Below, in pieces: positions 36,772-45,965 of a DNA stretch of 64,000 bases (positions are counted from its first letter, which is position 1; the number at the start of each line of letters is the position of its first letter). The position numbers and the translations under genes were made by a program. The notes below the pieces were generated by a model. The model worked only from the letters and a program-made list of their open reading frames with translations. It did no database searches and was not told where the DNA came from. Origin of the DNA: Erythroxylum novogranatense (taxonomy: Eukaryota; Streptophyta; Magnoliopsida; Malpighiales; Erythroxylaceae); the NCBI GenBank assembly GCA_029891385.1, contig CM057231.1, positions 21,173,300 through 21,237,299 on the forward strand, in the 5' to 3' direction.

Positions 36772-37443
36772 GATCATTTGCCATATCCCTCAAGACATCC
36801 CTGCCCACCGTGTACTATGTTCCCAATCACAGAGAACACAGAGATAAAGGTTGTTCCAGATATTCAACCAAGGTGTCTAAAAGATTTTACAAAGGGAAAG
36901 TCAAAATTATTTCTTGAAGATAATGTTGATGATGATCTGTCCGCAGATCAGATTGCAGAAGAAGTGCGGAAAATTGATGAAGCATGCATTCCTGCACAAG
37001 ACCTAAATCAAGCGAGCTGCAGCCATACAAATTGTGCGGAAGACTGTCCAGTAGGGGGAAGTATAAAAACAGGAACATTTACTGAGTTCCTTGTTCAGAC
37101 AGTTCTTCGTATTAGCCCTTTGTCTAATACACTGTCTATCGAAGAACATGCCCTATCCCTGCAAGGAAGACAGTTGTTGATGCTGCCAGTTCCTTTTGAT
37201 CTAAATCTTCCTGAAGCTGCAACATTCATTCGTCCACCGACTTTTGAGATTAATGAAGACTACACTCCATCCTCTGATGCCTATACTACTACAATTCCTT
37301 TCGCTCCTCCATCAGCAGAAGCAGATCAAGCCTCTTCGTCAGATGAAGTCAGTAGATTACGTGGTGAACTCAATGACATGAAGGAGACGGTGAATGATCT
37401 AAAGAAGATGATAGCAGAACTGCTGAAGAACCAGAATCGATAA
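36772..37443 (+). pseudogene. Sirevirus envelope-like ORF, segment 3 (C-terminus)
   Basis: Final part of the third ORF, open to a stop at 37441-37443. It has an acidic stretch with 'EDNVDDDLSADQIAEEVRKI', a middle rich in proline and serine ('LPVPFDLNLPEAATFIRPPT') and a C-terminal heptad-like coiled coil ('SRLRGELNDMKETVNDLKKM'). A coiled coil at this end is typical of sirevirus envelope-like proteins. It is the best preserved part of the ORF, about 220 codons. No transmembrane segment is obvious here. Confidence 0.75.
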
Positions 37444-37613
37444 TCATTTTTTATTATAACAAATAGGGGGAGAGCAGGAAAAGAAGAAAATAATCAGAAG
37501 AGGAGAAGATGTTCAGATGAAGAAGGTGTGACCACAACAGACGAAGACAGGAAGAAGATAAGTTTTTGTTGTTTTGTTTTCTTTTCTTTTCTTGTATGTA
37601 ATTTGTTATATTC
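37444..37613 (+). other. Sirevirus 3' untranslated region
   Basis: Non-coding stretch between the third ORF and the polypurine tract. It includes a second G-rich purine run ('aaatagggggagagcagg' at about 37463), and multiple polypurine-like runs are a known feature of sireviruses, plus a T-rich section. Confidence 0.65.
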
Positions 37614-37627
37614 AAAAAGGGGGAGAT
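37614..37627 (+). promoter_or_regulatory. Sirevirus polypurine tract
   Basis: AAAAAGGGGGAGAT directly before the 3' LTR start TGTTAAGTC; this is the form found across sireviruses. Confidence 0.9.
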
Positions 37628-38633
37628 TGTTAAGTCAAAATGACTTTACATAAAAATGATTTTGATGTATAACAAACATAGTGAGATCAAATACAAGAAA
37701 ACAAAAGCGATCCTGACGATATCTGAGGCAATTCGGAGGCAGGCGAAGATGGCGTATCTGAGCGAATTGAAGACGAGCGAAGATGGCGTATATAGGCGAA
37801 GTTGACACGACTAAGTTGAAAAAGTCGATCTGAGGCATTACGCAGACAAATCAAAACACAGACGAAGTTTGTCAAAGTAAAAAGTCAACACAGACGCAGA
37901 TGACACAAGACAATAAAAGACGCAGACGCAAATGTAGATACAGACGCAGAAACAAAAGCGAGACGCAGACGCAGACGCAGACGCAGAAAAGAAAGCAGAG
38001 CGCAAGAGTCCGTTCGAGTTAGTTCAGAACTCAATGATTAACCGTTTCTTTAAAGATTCAAGATTCAAGAATCAAGCGATTAGAGACGAAGGCTATAAAT
38101 ACAAGTCGAAGTCGGCGAAGTGCTTCTTGTTTTGAGAAAAATTACACAAAGCGAAAAGCGATTAAGTGCGAATTAGTGAACGCTATCCTTACGTAATAGA
38201 GTGTTCAAATATTTTCTGAAAAGAAAAGTTTTACAGATAGCCTGCAGAGGCTAAGTGTTAAAGAATACTGGTTGTAAAGACCTGAAGAGGCTCGTGAAAG
38301 AATACTGTAACGTTTGAAAAGATAGTGAAATCTCAGAAGAAACTCTGAGGACTGGACGTAGCCCACGGTTTGGGGTGAACCAGGATAAATCTACGTGTCT
38401 ACTACTCTCACTCTCTATCTCACTTTTAGTTTCAAAGTTGATCTTTATTTACTATTCATATACTTAGCATTGAAAAGTTTGATCAATCAGGATTAATAAG
38501 AATTCTGTAAAGAATCTTAATTCTAACAAGTAATTCTAAAAGATATTCAAAAAGGGGAATACACAATTCAACCGCCCATTCTCGTGTATTCTATTGTGTT
38601 TTTAAGTATTGTATTAACGTGTGATTCACTTCA
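37628..38633 (+). repeat. 3' LTR of the sirevirus
   Basis: 1006 bp with the same ends as 12465-13491. Differences lie mainly in 37700-37830 and the CAGACG array (37891-38004). Direct contact with the polypurine tract on the left and the TSD ACACC on the right fixes both boundaries. Confidence 0.93.
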
Positions 38634-38638
38634 ACACC
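38634..38638. repeat. Target-site duplication ACACC, right copy of the sirevirus
   Basis: Pairs with 12460-12464. Confidence 0.92.
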
Positions 38639-38961
38639 CTTCCCTATCTTTAGCTATTCTTGGAATGCAAGTGGTGAATAATAGTAGTAGTAGCAATAGT
38701 AGTAGTAGTAATAATAATAGTAGTAGTAGTAGTAATAATAACAATAATAATAATAATATAGTTCGTAGGGACTATAATAGATATTTTGGTCTTTTGTTAG
38801 TTATTTTTTGTCATTCCAAATTTATATTTTCAAATCAAATATTGACGTAAAATTTATAGGAATAAACCAAATTAAGTAATACATATTTCATTTCATTCCT
38901 CATCTATTCTACTCTAAGATACTTCATTCTTTATCTATTCCAATGAGATGAACTAAACACC
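38639..38961 (+). mobile_element. Right half of the MITE-like element
   Basis: Continues from 12464 across the sirevirus and ends AACTAAACACC. It contains a trinucleotide microsatellite and several 'attcc' words. See the left half at 12320-12464. Confidence 0.42.
38674..38760. repeat. (AGT)n(AAT)n microsatellite
   Basis: About 85 bp of AGT/TAG repeats passing into AAT/ATA repeats with interruptions. On one frame it gives the poly-Ser/poly-Asn ORF at 38584-38850, which is not a gene. Confidence 0.92.
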
Positions 38962-40536
38962 ATGTAAAGTAATTAAGGAGAATGTTTTATTCTTCTTTAT
39001 TAGTATTGATTTAGAAAATCCTTGGTCAAAGTAAAATAACATTTTGTAAATAATTTACAAATGTTATTAATTGAATCAATAGGTATGGCAATGGATGCGG
39101 CTTTAATAAAGAATGAGAATATAAAATAAGATTATTTTAAAATTTTATTCAAAAATTTTTTTTAGTTGGACAATTAGATTGTTTAAAATTTTGGATTGAA
39201 TCTTAGAGTTAATATTTTAAAATCAAACTCAATTTAAAATTTTGATAAATTTAACTTGACGCATAGACTAATTACTATGTCTAGATGACTATATATTTCT
39301 AGATAAATTATTGAATTACAAGATGCAAAAGTAACATACACATTTTTTATACTATTTAAACAAAAGTTGCTAATACCAACGTAATTGGATGACCGATGAC
39401 ATTTTCAACAAGAACCAACTTTAATATATCAATGAAACATATATATATGATAATGACTGTGTCTTGTGCCCATCGATGTAAAACACATTCTTCTTTCCCG
39501 AGGTTTAAATGCCATAGAGCGCCTTTACGGTTAAAATGTAAAAAATGCTGTTGTTATGTTATGACTTGTCTTTATCATTATTCCTCAATCTCATGTAATC
39601 CTACACATTAATGTCACAGTTTTGGTTTCTGATCCAAAACCTTCATCTATAGTGTATTATTATGTGTCATACATCAATTAAGTTCTGCTGGTCTGTTAAT
39701 TTTCTACTTGATATGAAAACGACAGTTTACTAGTTGATATGAAAACATCTTTTACAGTGTCCACAATGCAAAATAACGACAATTTACTATTTGATATGAA
39801 TATATCCTTTACAATGTCCACGAACAAACCTATATGAAATAGTGACAATTTACTACATGATATGAATAACGTCTTTTACAATGTCCACGACAAACCAATG
39901 TAAAACAAAGATAAATTTCGATTCTTACGAAGCAAACACTTTATAATAAATTAAATGGTTTAAATACATTTTTAATAGATATTGTTACTGTATTAATTAC
40001 CATCATATCATTACTAAATATAAATAAAATTATGACCCCACTTTCCGTAAATGTGAAGAAAAATTGAAAATTTTAAATAATAACCTATAGAATTTATGTT
40101 AGAAAATGTAAACATAAGTATTCTTATCAAAGTAGTTTCATTGTTTGGAAATTGTGCAAAATATTATAAAATTCGTGAGAATTGTATTATGATTTTCGGT
40201 AAAAATTTATAATTAATGAGCAACACACGAATAATATAAAATAAATTAAGAAACATAGTATGCTTTGTGATATAAATATTTTTCTCCAACCGTGATTTTG
40301 AAAAAGTGAAAAGGGTCTTCCAATGGTTGTAGTTTTTGGACAATTTGTGTTAATATAATTAAATGTTCAAATAATTCGTTTTATACATTTTTTGTGCTTG
40401 GGGGGTTTCTTTAAAAGTCGATCACAAAGCATCGCGGTTATGATAATTAACTAATGTCAAAAACAGATAAAAAAACAAGAAGAAAAAAAAAATCCTTCTG
40501 GGACCGAAAAAGGGATGCTCTCGTGGCAGTTGCTCA
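38962..40536 (+). other. AT-rich upstream region of the epoxide hydrolase gene
   Basis: No coding sequence or recognisable element except a short tandem repeat at 39700-39905. The small ORF at 39396-39611 has no recognisable domain. This stretch should hold the distal promoter of the downstream gene, but I cannot name specific elements. Confidence 0.5.
39700..39905. repeat. Tandem repeat of about 65 bp, three units plus a partial
   Basis: Units share 'gacaatttactatttgatat' followed by 'cttttacaatgtccac'. A partial copy begins near 39700, then full units begin near 39721, 39777 and 39843. It lies 0.8 kb upstream of the epoxide hydrolase start codon. Confidence 0.85.
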
Positions 40537-40548
40537 TATTATAAATGG
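40537..40548 (+). promoter_or_regulatory. Putative TATA box of the epoxide hydrolase gene
   Basis: TATTATAAATGG lies about 140 bp before the ATG at 40686. With transcription starting some 30 bp downstream, this gives a 5' untranslated region of roughly 110 bp, rich in CT ('ttcccttctcatcgacc'), normal for a plant gene. Confidence 0.6.
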
Positions 40549-40685
40549 CAAGCTCCGACGCATACAAGTGGAAAACAATTCATTTCCCTCGCTGCTTCTT
40601 CCCTTCTCATCGACCAAACTCCTTCCTCTCTGTCTCTACTGTTGTGTAGTTGAAACCACAAACACCAGCTGGGAATTATTCAGAT

Positions 40686-41935
40686 ATGGAGAAGATAAAC
40701 CACTCAACGGTGACCACTAACGGCATTAACATGCACGTAGCATCAATCGGCTCCGACTCTGACCCAGTCATCCTCTTCTTACACGGCTTCCCCGATCTCT
40801 GGTACGGCTGGCGGCACCAACTTCTTCACCTATCTGCTCTCGGGTATCGCTGCATAGCCCCAGACCTCCGAGGCTACGGTGACACAGATGCGCCGTCCTC
40901 TGTCTCCGAGTACACGGTGTTTCACGTAGTGGGAGACCTTGTTGGGTTGCTTGACTCTCTGGGTACTGAAAAAGTGTTCTTGGTGGGCCATGATTGGGGC
41001 GCGCTCATCGCTTGGAGTTTTTGCTTGTTCAGGCCTGATAGAGTCAAGGCCTTGCTTAACATGAGCGTTGCGTTGTTTCCCAGAAATCCTTTGAAGAGGC
41101 CTGTTGATGGATTCAGAGAGATGTTGGGCGATGATTACTACATGTGCAGGTTTCAGGTATGATTGTAATTATTCTCTTCTTTATTTTATCTGGTTTTCGT
41201 TGTCTTTGTGAACCAATTTACTCTATGAAGGATCACAATATCCCATGACCACCAAGTAAGCATAGTTAAGAACTGAGAAGAGAAAAAAGAATAAGCTGGT
41301 TAGAGATTATTTAGATGAAATATACATCCCGTCTTTCAAAATAAATAAGTTCTTTGCTGGCGGTACGAAAAAAGCTTTATTCTTTCCAGAATTTATCATT
41401 TTAGAAGATGTTTAATGTGATAAAGAGCCAATTATTGGAAATTCATATCATTTTAGTTGCCAATTAGCTATTTCTGCCAAAATTAATCAACTCTAGTGAA
41501 TTTCCAGTTTAATAAATCATCAATAAAAAATTTACACAACGAGATATGGTGACCTATATTATTATGATCATATTGTTGCAAATTGCAACGGTCGTTCGAC
41601 AGGACTTCAGATGTTAAATATGATCATTTTTTTGTTTTGGGACAACTAACAACAGCAAATGGTGTTGAATTGTTTGGCAGGAACCTGGAGAAATCGAAGA
41701 AGACTTTGCGCAAATTGAAACCGTTGCAATTTTCAGGAGATTTTTTACATCACGAAATCCAAACCCACCGTGTATACCTAAAGAAATTGGATTCAGAGGT
41801 TTGCCAGATAATCCAAATCTGCCTTCTTGGCTGTCAGATGTAGATATCAAATATTATGCTCGCAAATATGACCACAAGGGCTTCACTGGAGGATTGAACT
41901 ACTATGGGAAAAATGTCTGGATTTGCTTTTCTTAG
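40686..41935 (+). CDS. Soluble epoxide hydrolase, 3'-truncated (exons 40686-41156 and 41681-41935)
   Basis: Alpha/beta-hydrolase that opens epoxides, such as fatty-acid epoxides, to diols in the cytosol. Exon 1 encodes 157 residues from ATG 40686 and ends CAG|GT at 41156. It has the oxyanion loop HGFP (residues 33-36), PDLRGYGDTDAP, the nucleophile in VGHDWGALIAW (Asp103) and the lid DDYYMCRFQ with an epoxide-activating Tyr. Intron 1 (524 bp, GT-AG, phase 0) joins exon 2, which starts EPGEIEEDFA and runs to GFTGGLNYY, with the second lid Tyr region. There the family normally continues for about 75 residues holding the acid Asp and the catalytic His. Here the sequence turns into GKNVWICFS and stops at 41933-41935. 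No third exon is visible downstream before or after the CACTA element. The product would lack two members of the triad, so it is probably a pseudogene, unless a distant exon is used. The upstream in-frame stretch from 40650 lacks an ATG, hence the start choice. Exons are distinctly more GC-rich than the surroundings. Confidence 0.88.
41157..41680 (+). other. Intron 1 of the epoxide hydrolase gene
   Basis: Begins GTATGATT and ends TTTGGCAG; both are consensus-like plant splice sites, and the frame is kept across them (phase 0). Joining at these points restores the family motif that spans the lid region. AT-rich, as expected for a plant intron. Confidence 0.88.
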
Positions 41936-42440
41936 TCGAGGAGTTGCAAAACGAGGACGCTTATAATGTCATTTTGAAACTTCTTTTCTCTTTTATATGG
42001 TTAATTTGGAAGAGTAATTCTGATTAACAAAAGGGTTGTTGAGGTTGGTTGATTATATATATGGTTCAAAGATTTAATGATTCTCGATTAGCTAATAGAA
42101 AAAACATGAAGACATAATTATAGAAAAAACCCAATGGCAAAGCTCAGATGCATTTCCATTATACTTGAGTGCTCAATAAGGTTGTCTAAACAACTTCAGG
42201 GTTGTGCAGGCCTCTCTAGTTGACATCACTTTTTATCCTTCCAACATTTTGTCAAATTTTTAGGTTTCAGTTTCCTTTGCTCTTTTCAAATAAATAAGGC
42301 ATCTCAGGACGAATGCTATGTGGGAAACTATAGTCTGCTAGTTTGATGTCTCGGGCATTATTGAATTGATGCAATGAATTAGCTGTTACATATTTTCATG
42401 TTTGATTGGTAAAGATGCTACATCGCCAATCACCTACTCT
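41936..42440. other. Non-coding stretch between the truncated gene and the CACTA element
   Basis: No coding sequence. I looked for the missing epoxide hydrolase C-terminus (a VGD-type acid motif and an HF-type histidine motif) and did not see it here. Confidence 0.5.
42438..42440. repeat. Target-site duplication TCT, left copy of the CACTA element
   Basis: TCT before CACCACAACAAAAG; the partner is 48643-48645. Three bases is the CACTA norm, but such a short match is weak on its own. Confidence 0.65.
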
Positions 42441-42739
42441 CACCACAACAAAAGAAGCATTACGCAATAGACAAAAGCATAATTACAGGTGCAATTCCTA
42501 TTGCCTTTTCATTAAAGCAACATAATTCATTCTATTAAATAAAGTGGTGATGTTATAAATATAACTTAACAAAATTTTTTGAACGACAAAATAAATAATG
42601 TTGCTTCAAATTTTAACTAAGGCAACTTTATATTTTCAAACTATAGCAACAATATTGAATAGATATGGCAAAATTTTAATTCTTTATAAGTCATCATCAT
42701 TTGTAAAGAAATCATTGACATGGTCATTTGGTTCTCTCT

Positions 42740-45700
42740 AGTATATTTCTTCATCATTTTTTTCATCCGAAGCTACATCAAATAGATACTTAGGTACCTT
42801 CTTCTCTACATAATGACAACCTTCATCTAGACAATCACGTCATAAAATACTTGATGAACTTGGCTTCCCAATACAAAAGGATCATCTATGTAATATAACT
42901 TTTTGAAGTTTACTCGACGAAGCCCATGCTCGTCTCTCTCCTCTTAATGCCAACAATATTTGAAGAACACTACTCTGAATTATCCCCAATAATCCACTTC
43001 AATAAGTTCCATTATTGCACCATAGTAATTCACATTTCCAAGTGTTGGATTTTGGTCTCTAGAACTTGCTAAACTCGGAGCTAAAGTTGTCAACAAAACT
43101 CCACTATTTTGACTTTCATACCTTAGATCCCATTTTTCTAGTCGTAAGCTTATATCCATTAATAACATAACCTGAATGTTTCTTCACCATGCTACAGGAC
43201 CTTTGGACAACCAACGAATATGACTTAGGGTGTCATTACAAGATATAACCTTGTCTAAAAACCATTGGGGATACTCATTGCAATGATCTTGTGTCATTGC
43301 CATCAACTCCTTTTACCACTTGTCTCTTTCAAATTGTTATGCTCCCTAAAAAGAATGATATATGTTAATTATTATGATAATAGTACAAAATTGATCTTGA
43401 GATAGATAAATAATATATTTGTACCTTACCTAATGTACTTCTCAACATCTTTGTCATTTGAATTAAATAGAATGTATCAATGAGCTTGATGTAAAGTATT
43501 TAAGTCTAAATTGACTACTTTGTCCTTCCTTTGCCCTTTCCTCCAATAGGATGCCCAACTTTTGGAAAAAAAAAAGATGAAGATGATTCATCAACAAGAT
43601 TTACATTGTCGTTGTCTTCCATATGCCCATTATATTTTTTTTTACCTCGTGACGCATATAAATACAATAAAAATTTACACACTCTTCAGTGGAGTATCCT
43701 TTAGCTATAGACCTATCTAGTTGGCTTTTATTATGAACAATTCTTTCTAACCTACTCAAATGCCTCTCAAAAAAGTACATAGAATGGCAATACACTGGTC
43801 TATCATATTTGATTTAATTTGTTTTGGAAAATGAAAAGGTAATTAAACCATGATGTCAAAGAAACAAGATAGAAATAGTGTTTCAAGTTGACATAGACCT
43901 TTCACAATTTCCTTCTCTAAATGCTCAAGATCTCCTAGCTTAATGACTTTACTACATATCACTTGGAAAAAGCACCTAGCCTACTCAAAATAACTGCAAC
44001 CTTTTTTGATAGTGTTTTCCTGTTAACAACTTAGAGTAACTATTGCATAATAATGGGAACATCACGAATTTTGTATCCAAATATTTTTATCTTACTCACA
44101 TCAACACATAATTCAATATTTGACACACAACCTTATGGTAGTTTCATATTATTCAAAACTAAACAAAAGTTTTCTTTATCCTCTAGGGTTATGTAAAAGT
44201 AAGTTCAAGCTAGCGACACATAAGGGTTCTCTACTTTAATAGGCTATAGATATTTTCTAATCCACATTCTTTCAAATCAAGCCAAATATCAAAGATGATC
44301 TTATGACTTGCCCAAGATCTCCAACAAAAATCCAAGAACATTATCACATATGTTTTTCTTAATATGCATCACATCATGATTTTTCCAGTACCTATTATAC
44401 TTCTAATAAAGTAATTCAAAAAATATGGGCGTCTTCCTCCAAGGATCATCACTTGGTGGTTTTTGTTTATTTTCCTTTCCAAACACATCATGATACTAAT
44501 TAATAAGCTCTAACACATCAAATCATGATAGAGGAATTGGCGATTCTCTCCCAACACTATATAACCATTGAATGATCTCTTATCACATCTCCGAGGGTAA
44601 TTTTTATCCAAAAATATCCATCGATTGAGATAATAAGTCTTTCTACCATACTTTAAATATTGAAACCAAGTTTTGTAATGAAAATTAAGGCATGCTAACT
44701 TTCCCTTTGAACTTCATCCAGACAACATTGCATATCGTGGAAAGTCACTAATAGTACATGAAAAAGTTATATGCATCTTAAATGACAGATTAGTTCTTTA
44801 CCCACAATTCTTTCAACTTTTTAATTAACGACTTTAAAAAAACATCAATATTCATAGTGCTAAGTTATATTTAACTATAACTATAGGCCATGTACTATGT
44901 GAAACACTCATTGTACAAAAAGGATTAAATCCATCAATAGCAAGAGCTAATATGATATTACAAGGATCTCGTGCAAAATTAGGATACAAAGAGTCAAAGT
45001 CTTTTTAAGTTTGGCCATCGGCAGGATGCCTTAAATTACGTTATTTAAGATGCCCCTTATCATGTTATTTCATGAATTCAACTAATTCTAAACACATATA
45101 AAGACATTGCAACCTCAATTTTTAATGAAAAATATCTGAACATCTTGGCTAGAATTTACCTTACATTTGAGGTTGTATAATGATCTTTGTTATCTTCAAT
45201 ATTACAACTTTGTTTCCACTTAGATACACCACACACTCTTAAATTCTTCATAAGCTTCTTTATTGCATTAAAAGATTCAAGAATCTTTACATTGAGAAAG
45301 GCCTCTTTAAGTATCCCCATGAGGTCAGTATAAGCTGTATCACTAATTCCATAAGTAACACTTAAAAACGTATAGTGGAACGGTAAAAGAAAGCTTGGAA
45401 AACCTTTGATAACCAGGATACAGTTTTTGTTTTCCTTCCTCAACCAAAGATATAGTCGAATGGTGAAAGAAAGCTTGGAAAAACTTTAACAACCAGGATA
45501 TAGTTCTTGTTTTCCTTCCTCTACCAACTTAATAAAATTCTTAAGATTAGCATTTAGACCATTACTAACTCTTACACAAATGTTGGGACCTACATCTATG
45601 TCTCTAAATGTGTCAAGTAGTAATCCATCTATATTATCATGCATAGACCTCCCATCAAATTCATTATCATCATCCATTTCCATATTTCCATTAATTGATC

Positions 45701-45965
45701 CTTCCTCATTAAATTCCTAACCATCATATATTGGAGCAAATCCTTCAACAATCAAATGATCATATATAATATTTCTTGTATTCCAATAATAATTGTGGCA
45801 TTCTTACCTGGACAAGAAATTTCATTCCTATTAGCCACCTTAAAATAAACCTTTTCAAGAAAACGCTAAAATGCACTCATATATCCATCACTATATCTGA
45901 GAAAAATCATCCAATGCCTATCTCTCTTTTCCATGGATAGCTTACTATTCATCAAAGTAACATAT
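42740..45965 (-). pseudogene. TNP2-type CACTA transposase pseudogene
   Basis: Read from high to low coordinates. The transposase-associated domain is at 45965-45700 ('RHWMIFLRYSDGYMSAF', then a region with 'NEISCPGKN'). Then come 'LVEEGKQELYPGC' (45520) and 'GILKEAFLNVKILESFNAIK' (about 45320). The tnp2 core is at about 44760-44540 with 'MLSGWSSKGKLACLNFHYKT' and 'WFQYLKYGRKTYYLNRWIFL'. At 44440-44340 is 'KNHDVMHIKKNICDNVLGF', and the C-terminal region at 43795-43601 has 'RSIAKGYSTEECVNFYCIYM'. A DUF4216-like tail follows at 43060-42830 with 'NYYGAIMELIEVDYWG' and 'DDPFVLGSQVHQVFYDV'. Stops occur every few dozen codons; it is certainly dead. Introns cannot be resolved. Confidence 0.85.
45371..45530. 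repeat. 80-bp tandem duplication in the TNP2 pseudogene
   Basis: Two adjacent 80-bp copies, each containing 'aaagaaagcttggaaaa' and 'ttgttttccttcct', starting at 45371 and 45451. They differ at about ten positions. The unit covers the EEGKQELYPGC region, so the duplication post-dates the coding function. Confidence 0.88.

Larger units (their letters stand above)
12465..38633 (+). mobile_element. Ty1/copia Sirevirus-type retrotransposon carrying two nested insertions
   Basis: A complete but decayed element: 5' LTR 12465-13491, primer-binding site, gag, pol in copia order (protease, integrase, RT, RNase H), an envelope-like third ORF, polypurine tract, 3' LTR 37628-38633 and TSD ACACC. Without its two insertions it is about 9.5 kb, normal for a Sirevirus. 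Sirevirus assignment rests on pol before a third ORF with a coiled-coil C-terminus, the long coiled Gag tail and the AAAAAGGGGGAGAT polypurine tract. The LTRs differ by roughly a tenth by eye, with many indels, so it is much older than the LARD inside it. Confidence 0.9.

Noticed and set aside
38584..38850. 88-codon ORF with poly-Ser and poly-Asn.
   Set aside because: It crosses the end of the sirevirus LTR and translates a trinucleotide microsatellite.
40454..40720. 88-codon ORF starting MSKTDKKTRRKKK before the epoxide hydrolase.
   Set aside because: It spans the TATA box and 5' untranslated region of the gene in another frame and has no domain.
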